Shown: positions 44,205-56,291, counted from the stretch's first letter. The stretch is 64,000 nt of DNA from Fragum whitleyi (GCA_948146395.1 OX411559.1:29418708-29482707); one strand, 5' to 3'. Numbers and translations: made by a program. Notes: generated from the sequence alone by a model not told the origin.

Positions 44205-44625
44205 ACACAAGGGCTAGACTGTTACTACTGTCGACTCATGTATGAAGCCGACAGGTATACACTGATTTTTAGATGTCTAGAGACCTGTCCATGCAAGAAA
44301 ATTCGAGGCTCGCTTCGCAACAAAGGTTCAAGTGATAATTTCATTCATTCATTAATACCTCTGTTGAAAGGTTACATACTGACAAAAAAACTTTAGTTAT
44401 ATAGATTATCTATGAATATATGTTTTCTTTACATACATTACCTTAAAAACAAACTTACACTAAAGGCAAATTGGCAACCCCTCCTGAATTGTTGTTTACA
44501 AACAATTCATAAGCAAATCAGAAGTGCTAGGTGAGTGTACGTCATTACATGCTGAAAAGCCAATACCGTGTGACTGTTTTTTGGTGACTGTCGGCTTTAT
44601 AGTGGAAAGTGGAACCAGTCTAACA
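44205..44625. mobile_element. TIR element private to copy 2
   Basis: Left GGGCTAGACTGTTACTACTG, CGACTCAT; right GACTGTCGGCTTTATAGTGG, AAAGTGGAACCAGTCTAACA. Ends are imperfect inverted repeats; no coding frame. Confidence 0.5.
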
Positions 44626-44639
44626 CAAAGGCAGAATAT

Positions 44640-45187
44640 GTCATATTTTTTGAGATTTTGTAAGAAATAAAAACAGATCTAAGTTGGATGAGATGTGGAA
44701 AGCTGGTAAAACTTATGCCTCTTTAGGAAAAAAAACAATCAATGTACCGGTATTCTTTTTCCTTAAAAAGATAACTTATATTTTTGTAGTTAAATGACGT
44801 CAGTCTCAGTTATTCTAGAAATTTTGTCATACTGTCAATTGGTCTCTATTGAAAATAAGGCCATGAAACATTGAAATATTGCCTATTTTGCTCACCTAAG
44901 TTTTGAAAATAAGACAAAGCTTCAAGATCACAAAATGCACTTATAGATCTGGTATACATCTTTTTTGTAAGAATTCAGATAATCCATATTACAGGATAAA
45001 TGTGAGTCTTTCACTAACTAAAAATACTATTCAATCCCAACCATAAAATGATCCACCCTTAATTTCCTTTTATGAAACTTTGGATATGATTTTTGCAAGA
45101 AGACATTTTGCTCGAGTGTGCTATCACTTCTAATTGTTCATTTCTTTTAAAGAAAATGGATCTATATTTTCAGTTTTTATGATTTGT
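44640..45187. other. Duplicated unique sequence of copy 2
   Basis: Counterpart of 37440-37985. No feature. Confidence 0.5.
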
Positions 45188-45422
45188 TTGCTTGAATGGG
45201 GTTTACTGGCGCTTTCAATAACCTATCAATTATGTTGGGGCGACCAGAACTACCATTACACCCTTTCCTCGTCTCCAGCTACTATTCCACAAATGTCTAC
45301 AATAATCAACCCATTGGTTGAAGACAATTAGCCAGAGAGGATGAGTGCCGCCATCAGGGATCGTACCCAGGACCTCTAGATTGACAGACTGGGGCACAAC
45401 CAACTTTGCTTTGATGGCAGCT
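45188..45422 (-). repeat. tRNA-derived SINE (copy 2)
   Basis: Duplicate of 37988-38263 with a deletion of about 30 bases in the body (GGGGCGACCAGAACTACCAT); head GGGATCGTACCCAGGACCTC. Confidence 0.7.
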
Positions 45423-45742
45423 TGCAGATTGAATGAATTTATGCATGTACGTTTATGTGTTTTAATGAAACTAAAATCCATCAAAATACAGTCTAAAATC
45501 AAGAATTGGACCAATCTAGACAGGAGAAAATCAACCTAGATTCCACTTATATATAAGCTAGGTACAGGGCATATGAACAATCTACATCCATAAATATCCA
45601 AGACATCTGACAAAGAGTAGAGGTTCCATCCCCCTTACTATCCAATAAATTCTAGACTGGTCAACTGTAACAGGTTGCAGACAATAAAATTTGAAAGAAA
45701 TTTTGAAAGAAACCGTCCTATGGAATAGAAAATATTGTGCAA

Positions 45743-45780
45743 AAAAGAAGAAATTGCTTGACACAAGCAATTTCTGAATT
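45743..45780. repeat. Short hairpin, copy 2
   Basis: AAGAAGAAATTGCTTG-ACA-CAAGCAATTTCT; duplicate of 38573-38612. Confidence 0.75.
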
Positions 45781-46013
45781 ATACAATATTTTCTTTGATA
45801 TAAAATCACTAAAATCACTGCCATATAAATTCCCAGACTCAAAAGAAAAGACAAAGTTTGAATAATCATTTATGTGAAAAGGCTCGGTTCATTCTTAAAT
45901 CTTTGATTGACAACAATCAGTTCTAAAGAAACAAGGTTGCCCCGAAAAAGCACATCTTTCAACCTGGCAACTTTTATAAACCTTATTACTTGGCTCAACT
46001 CTGATACCTATAT

Positions 46014-46690
46014 AATCTGTCGCAAAGGTGTTTTTTACCCACACTGGCACTTTTGCAAAGTTATGTTTGTGGTTTTTGAACAGTTCAATTGTGACTTAAC
46101 CTTTGAAGATTGTGATGCAAATTAAAAGGGCATCTCCTTGGGTCATGGGCAACATTAGTATAAAGGCAGGGGTGTGGAATTCCCATGCCCGACTTGTCCA
46201 ACATGGGCTTTTCTACCTGCGGACAAGTACATTTTGAAAGTCCACTTGTCTGTAGATAAGTAAATACCAGGGCAAATCTTGGCATGGCACTCTATAGATC
46301 AAGAGATTAATAAGCTTATTGTTTGTACCAAAGAGAAGAAAATACTGTTTTTAATGAAGAAAATTCTGGGTTTCAGCATTTTCTTCGTAAAAAACAATGT
46401 TTTCTCAAAATTTTTCTATGCAATTGTTTTGTGGACAGGTTCAGTTTAATCCTGGACAAGTAGAAAATTACACTTTACTTGTCCAAAGACAAGTGGAGAG
46501 AATCTGTATTTCCACATGCCTGGTTGTAGATTACTTAGTTCTTGAATTAGAGTCTGTAAACAAAAGGGTCTACAGACTGTCAGACAGACAGTCCAACAAA
46601 TATAATCTCTTCTTCATAAGTGTACCTGGTGGGTTTATTGAAAGGCGCCCTGTTTCAGACAAGCATGGCTAAAAAGGGATGAACATGGGG
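46014..46690 (+). repeat. Pearl fragment (copy 2) split by a TIR element
   Basis: CTGTCGCAAAGGTGTTTTTTACC ... GGGCATCTCCTTGGGTCATG, then the insertion at 46166-46523, then GTAGATTACTTAGTTCTTGA and AGACAGACAGTCCAAC. The 3' hairpin is degraded. Confidence 0.55.
46166..46523. mobile_element. TIR element private to copy 2
   Basis: Left CAGGGGTGTGGAATTCCCAT, right GTATTTCCACATGCCTGG; inside, inverted words GGACAAGTA...TACTTGTCC. It replaces about eight bases of the target (CTTCAAGA-like in copy 1), so no clean target duplication is visible. Confidence 0.6.
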
Positions 46691-46757
46691 CAACACAGGT
46701 TGACAGGATAAGCAAATGTAACAGAACTGGACTCACCTGGCCGCCGGGGCAAATTTT

Positions 46758-47393
46758 AACAAGAGGGCCATAGTGGCCCTAAATCGCTCACCTGAGTGAA
46801 TTGTCAAAAATTGTTAAAAGTAGACCTTGAAAGGATGAGGAATTCTGACCAAATTTCAGGTTGATTGGGCAAAGGTTTTTCTAGATTTGATCCCATGACC
46901 TAGTTTTTTACCCCACTTGACCAAATTTCAAACGTGACCTAGATTTCATTAAGATGACCATTCTGATCAATATTCAGATTAATTGAGCAAAAATATGGCT
47001 TCCAGAGTGTCTACAAGGTTTTTCTATGATTTGACCAAGTGACCTCATTTTTGACCCCACTGGACCCAATTTCGAACTTGAGCAATATTCAGGTTGATTG
47101 AGCAAAAAATACGGGTTTGAGAGTGACTACAAGGTTTTTCAAAGATTTGACCCTGTGACCTCACTTTTTACCCTACTTGATCCAATTTTGAACTTGTCCC
47201 AGATTTCATCAAGACAATCATTCTGACAAAATTTCAGGTTGATCGGGCGAAACATGTGGCCTCTAGAGTGTCTAAAAGGTTTTTTTAAGATTTGACCCCC
47301 TAACCTTATTTTTGACCCTACTTGACCCAATTTCCACCTTGTCCGAGATTTCATCAAGACAATCATTCTGAGAAAATTTCAGGATGATCCGAC
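46758..47393 (+). mobile_element. Pearl-like element, 3' truncated by the next one
   Basis: AACAAGAGGGCCATAGTGGC (stem GGGCCA-TAG-TGGCCC), CGCTCACCTGAGTG; core units TTTCAGGTTGATTGGGCAAA, TTGACCC..TGACCT. Ends abruptly where the element at 47394 starts. Confidence 0.7.
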
Positions 47394-48297
47394 AAACAAG
47401 AGGACCAAGATGGTCCTAGATTGCTCACCTGAGTCTCTTTGACCCCTGGGACATCACATTAATTAGATAGACAGATGTCAAAAAGAAGATAATTGCCTAA
47501 GATCAATACCATGGAACATTTTCAGCGAAGAGAAAGACAGATATGCCTTTTTGCTCTTTGATTCTATGTAAAAAGGGTTGCGCCCTGGTGGAGCCCAAAT
47601 ATGATCCTAGGGTCTTGATATGTACAAACGTGATAGAGGTCCACTAGATGATGCTACATACCAAATATGAAAGCTGTCTGCCTTCTGGTTTCAGAGAAGA
47701 AGATTTTTGAAGGTTTTCATTTTTTACCCTTCGTGCTCAGAATAGCTAATAGGGATGCGCCCCGGTGGAGCCTGAATATGACCCAAGGGTCTTAATATGA
47801 ACAAACTTGGTAGAGGCCCACTAGGTGATGCCACATACCAAAAATGAAAGCTGTCTGCCCTCTGCTTTCAGAGAAGAAGATTTTTTATGATTTTTGCTCT
47901 TTGATTCTATGTTAAAAGGGTTGCGCCCTTGTGGAGCCCAAGTATGATCCTAGGGTCTTGATATGTACAAACTTGGTAAAGGTCTACTAGATGATGCTTC
48001 ATACTAAATATGACAGCTGTCTGCCTTCTGGTTTCAGAGAAAAAGATTTTCATATTTTCACCCTTTTTGTTAAGGGTAAAGGGAAAGTTAAGGTGGATTT
48101 CATTTACTTGAACAACTTTGGTAGAGCTTGACCCAAGGAAGATCACTGCCAAGTTTCATCAAGATTGGCCCACTGGTTTAGGAGGAGAAGATGTTTAAAG
48201 AAATTGTGGACGACGCACAACGCATGATTGATGACGCACGACGGACATTCTACGATCACAATAATTCACCTTGAGCACTTTGGCTCAGGTGAGCAAA
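47394..48297 (+). mobile_element. Pearl-like element, GCTCACCTGAG subfamily
   Basis: AACAAGAGGACCAAGATGGTC start, shared core with 9048-10302 (ATGATGCTACATACCAAATA), 3' end TTCACCTTGAGCACTTTGGCTCAGGTGAGC. One core dimer fewer than 9048. Confidence 0.78.
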
Positions 48298-48736
48298 TAA
48301 AAGTGAGCGGGTGGATATTTCGTTTATCAGCACCTGTATCAAGGCCATTTATGTTTTTCTTGATGGGGATTGTGGACAAGTCTTAATTCTTGCTGGATAG
48401 TAATGGCGTATTATAGTATATGGCTCCAATTAGGAAATACTTCAAGGGAAATAATAATATTTGAACAATGTTCATGAAATACTCATTTATATATCTAATA
48501 TATACACAGCGTATCATAATATTTTTTACAAACAGTTTGAGAGCTAACATTCCTAAAATATGTAAATGGCCAAACCAAAATATTTTCTTCAATAGAAAAA
48601 AAAAATATGCTTTTAGTGATTACATAATAAAATACAAAAATACCAAGATGGGTGGTTGAAGATGGAGCCAATAAGAATAATTTTTCTTTTTAAAGGTTTG
48701 ATCTTGTTACTTCAAGATCTTGATATAGACTGTTAT
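48298..48736. other. Intronic sequence, nothing recognised
   Basis: AT-rich, no frame or repeat identified. Confidence 0.4.
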
Positions 48737-49145
48737 AACTAGAACTGTCGCAGAGCGGACTAATACCCCCCCCACAAGCGCTTTGTCAGAATGCAATCAT
48801 AAGGAACATTTGTATAAAGTTTCATGATTGTAGGCCACTTGATTCTTGAGTTAGAGTCCGGAAACGAAAATTGAACAAAAGCTGACTGTGACCTTGACCT
48901 TTGACCTACATGACCCAAAAACGATAGGGCACTTCCTTGGGTCATAAGGAACATTTGTGTAAAGTTTCATGATTGTAGGTCATTTGGTTCTTGAGTTAGA
49001 GTCCGGAAACGAAAAGATCTACGGACGGACGGACGGACGGACGGATGGATGGACAGACGGACGGATGGACGGACGGATGGACAGACAGACAGACATGGTG
49101 AAACCAATATACCCCCCTCTACTTCGTAGGTGGGGGGTATAATAA
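48737..49145 (+). mobile_element. Pearl-like element, ATACCCCCC subfamily, with tetranucleotide run
   Basis: AACTAGAACTGTCGCAGAGCG, then AATACCCCCCCCAC; 3' end CCCCCCTCTAC-TTC-GTAGGTGGGGGG, TATAATAA. The 5' and 3' segments are reverse complements. GGAC/GGAT repeats occupy 49021-49094. Relative at 62936-63712. Confidence 0.8.
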
Positions 49146-49149
49146 ATTT

Positions 49150-49222
49150 TGCGGGATCAGCCTAATACTATTGTAAGTGCCTATATATTTATAGTTACTT
49201 ACAATAGTATTGCGCAAACTCA
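49150..49222. mobile_element. Small palindromic MITE, diverged
   Basis: TAATACTATTGTAAGTGCC / TAGTTACTTACAATAGTATTG; same plan as 6556, 25579 and 63145 but different arms. Lies directly after a pearl element. Confidence 0.55.
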
Positions 49223-49229
49223 ATATGTG

Positions 49230-49800
49230 CTGACTTGGATTACATGCTATCTCAGACATATAATGTGAATAGTGCCCAAGTAAAACTGAAGTTGAAAGAA
49301 AATGTTCAATTTACAGGTAAATTTCGAAATCATCAAAGTCATTGGAAATTTTGACCTTGACCTTTCTGAAATAGTTATGTTTAGTTTGGTCTTGTAAACA
49401 TCAAATATGTGCTTGTAACTGAAATATGGCTGAACTTACAAGGGATTGCTTACTTCACATATTTAATTATGATCAGGCAGATGGAAATGCAGACAGATGG
49501 ACATCAGTAAAATTATATTCCTCTCATCTATCAAAACTGTGGTATCAAAATAAATATTTGAGAAATAACAAATAAAGATCAATAAAATTATATAATTAAT
49601 CTGTTTTTATATATTACATAGAAAATGTGAAATATAGAGTTGAAATGCAGCTCAGAAAGCAAAGAAAAATAAATTTCTACATGATTAATTCAATTTTCCC
49701 TCCAAAGAAAGTTTTCCTCATATGGTATATGAACAAAAACGATAAAATTAATTTCTCTTCTATAAAACAATAAAGCCAGCAAAATCGTGTAAGAATATAA
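49230..49800. other. Intronic sequence, nothing recognised
   Basis: AT-rich, with short GACCTTGACC pearl-core words near 49353-49367 but no ends. Confidence 0.35.
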
Positions 49801-50132
49801 CAGTAAAATGTGTTTTAAGCAGGCACTTACAAGCGGTCATTAGAGAATGGTCGCTTAGTACCTGTCTAATGTTTACAAATTAAAAAAACAATATTTTGGT
49901 TTACATGTATTTTCTAGCCAATTTCTGAATAAAACTGTCAATAAAACTCAAAGAATTCATCTAATGGAGACCATTTCAATGAGTTTTAACAAGAATGGAT
50001 TCATTTTTAATTATTTTAAGACCAATAATATCTACTATTAAGAAAATTTGAATTGTACATGGGCTGTTAAAAACAATTGTTCAATGAAAATGGTCGCTTA
50101 ATAGACCTGGTCGCTTGAGCAAGAATGACTGT
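49801..50132. mobile_element. Diverged MITE of the CAGTCAAACCTGTCTTA family
   Basis: CAGTAAAATGTGTTTTAAGC at the left, TCGCTTGAGCAAGAATGACTG then TA at the right; internal TTAGTACCTGTCTAATG. Confidence 0.5.
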
Positions 50133-50202
50133 ACAGCCAAAGAATATTTAAGCTCTTTTACATGAAGACTTCTAGCAAGGTAACAATAACAAAACAAGCA
50201 TG

Positions 50203-50445
50203 TTAAGGTAGTGGAACTCATAATATTTCACAATGTTAACCAAGATTTCCTAAAGAAATCATAACCAAACTTGTTTTCAGGTGAACAAGTGCCAGATTAA
50301 TACTTCTGCAACATTTCAGGACTCATGATCTTTCACAATGTTAACCAAGGTTCCCCAACAAAATCATTAGGAAACCCCAGTTAATACTATTTTAAGTTTT
50401 TTGACGACCAAATGTTGCAGAACTATTATGGTTCCACTTCCTTAA
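50203..50445. mobile_element. TIR MITE with TTAAGGTAG ends
   Basis: TTAAGGTAGTGGAACTCATA / TTATGGTTCCACTTCCTTAA; contains two CACAATGTTAACCAAG.TT.CC units. Relative at 7929-8093. Confidence 0.65.
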
Positions 50446-50465
50446 ACAAAGACTGTTTCATAAGT

Positions 50466-51445
50466 AACAAGAGCACCGCCTACGGGTGCCTACGCTCGGC
50501 TGTAAGTGCTGGATGGTAAAAAAACTAATGGATGGTGAAAAAAACTAAGTAGACAAAGGGGCGTAATTTGCAGAAAATGTTTCAAAAGTTATCCCCCTTG
50601 AAAAAAAGGTTGCCCTTTTGATGGTGAATAAGTGTGCCAAGTTTCATGTGAATGCCTTCAGTAGAACCAGAGATATCACAAAAATAAAAAAAGATTTTTG
50701 CATTTTTTTCACAAATTTGACCTTGAAAAATGACCTTGACCTTTAATGGTGACCTTGAATTTGGAACCAACAGAAAGTGCTTGTCCCAGGCAATCATCAT
50801 GTGAAATATGAAGACCCTATCACTAAACATTCAAAGTAATTGCAATATGTCAAAGATTTTGCATTTTTTTCACAAGTCTGACCTTAAAATATGACCTTGA
50901 ACTTGACAGATGACCTTGATCTTGGTAACAACAGAAAGGTCTTGTCCCAGGCCACCATCATGTGAAATATAAAGGCCCTATCACTAACCATTCAAAAGTT
51001 ATTGTAAAATGTCAAAGTTTTTGCATTTTTTATACAAATTTGACCTTGAAAAATGACCTTGACCTTGACTGATGACCTTGAATTTGGAACCAACAGAAAG
51101 TGCTTGTCCCAGGCAATCATCATGTGAAATATGAAGACCCTATCACTAAACATTCAAAAGTTATGGCAATTTGTCAAAATTTTTGCATTTTTTTCAAAAG
51201 TTTGACCTTGAAAAGTGACCTTGAACTTGACTGATGACCTTGAACTTGGTACCAACAGAAAGGTCTTGTCCCAGGCAATCATCATGTGGAATATGAAAGC
51301 CCTATCACTTACCATTCAAAAGTTATCACAAAATGTCAAAGTTTTCGCACGACGACAACGACGACGACGACAACGACGACAACGACGACGACACCAAGGC
51401 TATAGCAATACCTCGGGTTTTCTCCGAAAACAGCCGAGCTAAAAA
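50466..51445 (+). mobile_element. Pearl-like element, GCTCGGCT subfamily, abutting exon 11
   Basis: 5' AACAAGAGCACCGCCTACGG, GTGCCTACGCTCGGCTG; 3' GGTTTTC-TCC-GAAAAC, AGCCGAGCTAAAAATG. Four core units of about 162 bases (CAGAAAG.TCTTGTCCCAGGC; TTTGACCTTGAAAAATGACC) and a CGACGA trinucleotide run at about 51347-51392. It ends only 66 bases beyond the exon 11 stop codon, so the 3' UTR of that isoform would run into it. Confidence 0.8.
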
Positions 51446-51511
51446 TGTACCTTTAAGGCAAAATAATTTGGGGAGAGGGGCTATTCTGACTTCAAGTTCT
51501 AATATTTTCCT

Positions 51512-51747
51512 TCATAGATTTCCCATATCAAATATGAAATGTTTTTTGGCAAGATGACTCTTAAGGATGGATTTTTCCTTGAATTTTTTCTCACAAATTG
51601 TACACTGATATGGTTTCTCCCCTGTATGGGACCTCATGTGACGATTGAATTTCCAACGATCCGGAAACGCCCGTTGACAAACCGGACAACTATGGAATCG
51701 TAAACCAAGATGTTTTAAGTTCTCGGGCATTTGTAAAGGGTTTTCAC
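51512..51747 (-). CDS. Two-finger C2H2 cassette exon 11
   Basis: Encodes 77 residues after a split codon (GT). Acceptor AG at 51748-51749 behind ATACTTTATTTTC. Spacer ENPLQMPENLKHLGLRFHS. Finger 1 CPVC...HMRSH, helix DRWKFNR with Trp at position 2 and Phe in place of the core Leu; finger 2 CTIC...HLAKKH, helix EKSILKS with H-x4-H. Linker HTGEKPY. Ends FIFDMGNL then TGA. Finger 1 (PDRWK) is shared with exon 12. The next cassette downstream, exon 10, is nearly 9.5 kb away, the largest gap in the array, and that gap is filled with mobile elements. Confidence 0.88.
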
Positions 51748-51749
51748 CT

Positions 51750-52095
51750 GAAAATAAAGTATATACATATTAAGTTGACAAATTGGTTAGAAGTAACTCT
51801 GATAAAACATCAGCACCTGATCTTCCATATTTAAACTATATGCCATTTAAGCACCAAAACATTAGGTCCTTCACGTATTTAATCATTCTTTAATCTATAA
51901 GAAATGGGTGTTAGTACTAGGGGTCATTTACTGACAAGATTGCATGTGATTTGAAAATTGTTAATTAAGAAGATTATTTTTAAAATAAAAGTTAGAATAA
52001 AAAGAAAAGAAACTCAATTCATAAGACGACATTGTGCCCATGTGAACTCCGCTAGATTAGCTTAGCAGTGACTAAGAATTGGAAAAGTAAAGGCG
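51750..52095. other. Intron upstream of exon 11, nothing recognised
   Basis: AT-rich; no repeat identified. Confidence 0.4.
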
Positions 52096-53220
52096 AACTA
52101 GAAAGCCATGAATGGCTAAAGTCACTCCACAGGCTTGAAATTCTTGTAATAGCAAATAAAAGTTTAGACAAGATTTTTAGATATTTTGGGTTCTACAGAA
52201 TGATGTTGAAAATGACTTTCAAAGTTTCCACTATATAACATATAGAGAAATGACCTCCGCCCATAAAAGACATATTTTTCATCCATCATCCAATCACAAT
52301 ATTTTTAAGCTGCATGATGATGAGTCACCCAAGGATCATACCAATGAAGTTTGGTTGATATCCATATGTTACATTCTGAGAAAATGATTTTCAATGTTTC
52401 CACAATATAACATATAGAGAAATGACCTCTGCCCAAAAAATGCATATTTTTCATCCAATCACAATAATTTTTGGTAGAATGATAAAGGGTCACTCAAGGA
52501 TCATTCCACTTAAATTTGGATAATAACCATCTCTTACATTCTAAGAAATTGATTTTCAAAGTTTCCGCTGCATGATGATGAGTCACCCACCCAAGGATCA
52601 TACCAATGAAGTTTGGTTGATATCCATATGTTACATTCCGAGAAAATGATTTTCAAAGTTTCCACTATATAACATCTAAAGAAATTTCCTCCGCCCATTA
52701 AATACATATTTTTCATCCGATCACAATAATTTTTGGTTGACTGATAAGGGATCACTCAAGTACTATTCCAGTGAGCTTTGGGTGATATCCATCAATCACA
52801 TTCTGAGGAAATGATTTTCAAATTTTCATTTGTATAACATTTAGAGCAATGACCTCCGCCCATAAAATACATATTTTTCATCCAATATTTTTTTTTTTTT
52901 TGTAGACAGATAAAGAGTCACCCAAGGATCATTCATGTAAAAATTTTATTGGTATCCATAAATTAGAACCTGAGAAAACTCACAAATTTAGAAATTAGCC
53001 ACACCCATTAAATCCATGTTTTTCATTGGATCAAAATTTTTTGAAACACTTTGAAAAAGGGTAACCCAAGGATCATTCCTGTGAACTTTGGTTGAAATTC
53101 ATCCAGTAGTTTCTGGGGAGAAGATTTTTAAAGAAAAGGTTCACGACCTGACACACGGACACAAGACGGATACAACTCCATGACAATAGCCCCAGTGGCC
53201 TTCGGCCTCTGGAGCTAAAA
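52096..53220 (+). mobile_element. Pearl-like element, GCTCC/GGAGC subfamily
   Basis: AACTAGAAAGCCATGAATGGC, AGTCACTCCACAGGC; 3' end CAGTGGCCTTCGGCCTCTGGAGCTAAAA. Six or more core units with CATATTTTTCATCC and GGATCATACCAATGAAG. Confidence 0.78.
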
Positions 53221-53616
53221 ATTAGAAAAATCCTAGAATGTCTTTAGTTATCTCACTAGATGGTATGTAATCCACAAGTTCCTGAAGGTTGACACACAAT
53301 CATGTCAACTTTCAAATATAAATTTTCATTATTAACAAAGATCTTTGTGATCAAGGTTGTCACATCAACAATGCAATCAAAGATTGTCATATCCACCATT
53401 CAAACAACAACAAAAAGACAAAATAAGGTCAACTTTTTGATTAACGACATCCAAGCTGACATTGGTGTCAATTATGGGTACCTGGCATTCTATTGTTGGA
53501 TAAGTTAATTAACAAAGTGTGAAACTTAAAATGCCCCAGAAATAACTTTTTTTTGCAGACAGGCAGACTGACAAATATAGAGAAAATAGTATAACAACAT
53601 GTGCCTGATCTTAAGA

Positions 53617-54262
53617 CCTGTTTACACATTCATGATTTTCTCTACGATTCACCACGATTCACCCAGATTTCTCAGAATGGATTGGGATGAAACATGGCGA
53701 AAAGTAGAAATATTCTAGGAAGAGTGTCCACAATAGTAGCGGTGCCTGTAAGGTATTGCTACGAAATAATGATGATTCATTACAGTAACCCTACGGTCAA
53801 TGAGGATTGACCACAGTTGTGCAACAAATGCTCAAAGTGCTTGTACGGTTCCCATCAGCCTTGGTTGTGACCAAGGAGCTCTGTAGCGAAACCATGGATG
53901 ATTCGTTGAACAACCATACTTAAATTGTGGTGAATCATGAGAATATGTAATGTCAAAAATTACACGACCAGGAACACCTCTCACTAATAGCCCTGTATAT
54001 AGCTATGGTGTCAGTAGGAATAAGCACGATTTTGCTACGAATTAGGCCACACCAAATAACCACCATGATTCGCAACAAATGTTTTAAACAGCGTAAAACT
54101 TTCTGTAGCGCATCCATGGAGTTTCCTGAATCATCAAAATTCATCAAAAGTCACCATGATTCACCACTGTTCTACTACGATTCACCATGGTACATGACGA
54201 TTTTACAAATCATGGTGAATCGTAGCAGCAACATAGCCAAAAATCAAAAATGTGTAAACAGG
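53617..54262. mobile_element. TIR element with CCTGTTTACACATT ends and internal GATTCACCA repeats
   Basis: Left CCTGTTTACACATTCATGAT, right AAAAATGTGTAAACAGG. The interior repeats ATGATTCACCA, CTACGATTCACCA and their inverse TGGTGAATCGTAG many times. No transposase frame. Confidence 0.65.
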
Positions 54263-54844
54263 CTTTTAATAATGTGAGGGCATAAAAATCTTAAATGGGA
54301 CAAATTAATAACAAAGTTTCATTCAGAGTTGCCCCCTTGATAATAATAGGATTCACCTTTTATGGTGATCCTAATATTCTAAGTTTAAAGCAAAATTTAC
54401 AAAGTTTTTGCATAACGACCACGATGTTGATAATGACATTCACAAAGTTCTGCAGTACCTTTGGTTTCTTCAAAAACAAATGATTATAAATTTTGAAAAA
54501 TATTAACCTTTTGGTGGACATTGATCAATAAAACATATACCGGTAACTGAAACTTTACTAAACAAATCCAAACAGCATCATATAAATATATACATATATA
54601 TAGTACAGCTATACGAGGGTTGTTTGAATAGTTTGAGACAAATCCAATATTTTTTAGACAAATGGCTGTACACATCTAAAAATTTTCATAAACATATAAC
54701 TATCTTTGCTTTAACCTGAAACTCACTTTCATTCACTCAGCTTTTCTTATTAATCACATAACCGGATGTTTGTTTAGCCCAGGGTTTGGTAAAGTGGCGC
54801 AGCTTGAATAAATGCCTTTAAACATAACAAGGTAATAAATTTTG
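54263..54844. other. Intronic sequence, nothing recognised
   Basis: AT-rich; a TATATATA stretch near 54585-54603. Confidence 0.4.
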
Positions 54845-55095
54845 TTTGAATGGTGTTTTAAGCTGCTTTTTAACATTTTTTCAGTTATATCGCATGGCTA
54901 GAGCACCATACAATGGATTCCTGGTATTTCTAACACCAGTACTACCATTGCATCCTTTCCTAGTCTCCAACTGCTGTCCCACATATGTCTACAATTATAG
55001 ACCCATGGGGTGGGAGACAAAAAGTCGGAAAGAATGAGTGCCACTATCAGGAACCAAACCCGGGATCTCTAGATTGACAGTCCGACGAGCTGAAC
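54845..55095 (-). repeat. tRNA-derived SINE, near full length
   Basis: Tail GTTTGAATGGTGTTTTAAGC, body TCGCATGGCTAGAGCACCAT and TTTCCTAGTCTCCAACTG, head GGAACCAAACCCGGGATCTC. The last part of the head is lost. Confidence 0.72.
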
Positions 55096-55116
55096 AAGGT
55101 AATAGAATATTTATAA

Positions 55117-56226
55117 AAACAAGAGGGCCAGAATGGCCCTAGACTGCTCACCTGAATTTTATTGGTCCAGTGGATCTCACCAAAATATCATTCTAGTAAT
55201 AAATTTTTGAAATTTCCCTAGCTGTTAAGAAGATGTTATTCAAAGAATTCTAAGCAAAAATAGGCCAATCCTGCCATGCCTATATTTATAATCCAATTAG
55301 AATGTCACAAACATTTTCTGAAAGACAGACACCAAAGAAATATTCTGGAAAAGTTTTTTGGATAAGAAGGTGATGTTATTCACAGGTTTCAAAATGAAAA
55401 AGGTCCCTCCCTGCCACACCAAAGTTTATGAGTCAATCAAAATTTCACCAATAAATATGAGAAGGGTCACCTAAGGAAAATTTCTGCCAAGTCTGGTCGA
55501 AATCTGCCGAGTGCTTACTGAGAAAAAGATGTATAAAGATTTCGAGGTCAAAATCTGCCCACCCTGCCATGCCTATATTTGGGTTCAATCAAACTTTCAT
55601 GAACAAGTTTGGAGAAGGGTCACCCAAGGAACATTTCTGCGAAGTTTGGATAAAATCAGTTACTGAGGAGAAGATGTTTAAAGATTTCAGGATCAAAAAC
55701 TGCCCTCCCCCCTTGCCATTCCCTTATTTTGGGGTCAATCAAAATTTCATGAACAAGTTTTCAGCAGGGTCACCGAAAGGTAAATTTACGCCAAGTTTGG
55801 TTGAAATACTCCCAATGGTTACTGAGGAGAAAATGTTAAAAGATTTCAGGATCAAAAACTGCCCACCCTGCCATGCACATATTTGGGGGTCAATCAAAAT
55901 TTCAAGAACAAGTTTTGAGAAAGTTCATACAAGGAAAATTTCTGCCAAGTTTGGTTGAAATCCTACCAATGGTTACTGAGATGTTTTAAGATTTCAGTGA
56001 CAAAAACAGACTTGCCCTGCCATGCCCATATTTTGGGGTCTTTCAAATTTTCACGAACAGGTTTTGAGATTGGCCATCCAAGGAACATTTCTGTCAAGTT
56101 TGGTTTAAAATGGTTACTGAGAGGATGTTTAAAGAATTGTTGATGCCTTCCGAAGCACGAGGGAGGACGAACAAAAGGTGATCACAAAAGCTCACCTTGA
56201 GCACATTGTGCTCAGGTGAGCTAAAA
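55117..56226 (+). mobile_element. Pearl-like element, CTGCTCACCTGAA 5' end
   Basis: AACAAGAGGGCCAGAATGGCC (stem GGGCCA-GAA-TGGCCC), GCTCACCTGAATTTTATTGG; 3' end GCTCACCTTGAGCACATTGTGCTC, AGGTGAGCTAAAA. Core units of about 130-140 bases (CCTGCCATGCCTATATTTGG). The ends match each other, unlike those at 59517-60222, which share its 5' end and core. Confidence 0.8.
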
Positions 56227-56291
56227 CTGTAAGTACTAGTATCAAAGGACAATAACAATCAGAAAAGAAACAAACATTTAAAAAAAAAAAA

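Larger units (their letters stand above)
39051..46560. repeat. Tandem segmental duplication, copy 2 (exons 9 and 10)
   Basis: Direct partner of 31741-39050. It has private insertions at about 39100-39330 (unique sequence), 42356-42943 (LTR fragment), 42941-44141 (pearl), 44205-44625 (TIR element) and 46166-46523 (TIR element), and lacks those private to copy 1. Confidence 0.85.

Noticed and set aside
51347..51392. CGACGA trinucleotide run as a coding repeat
   Set aside because: It lies before the 3' hairpin of a pearl element, where other copies have GGAC or ACGG simple repeats.
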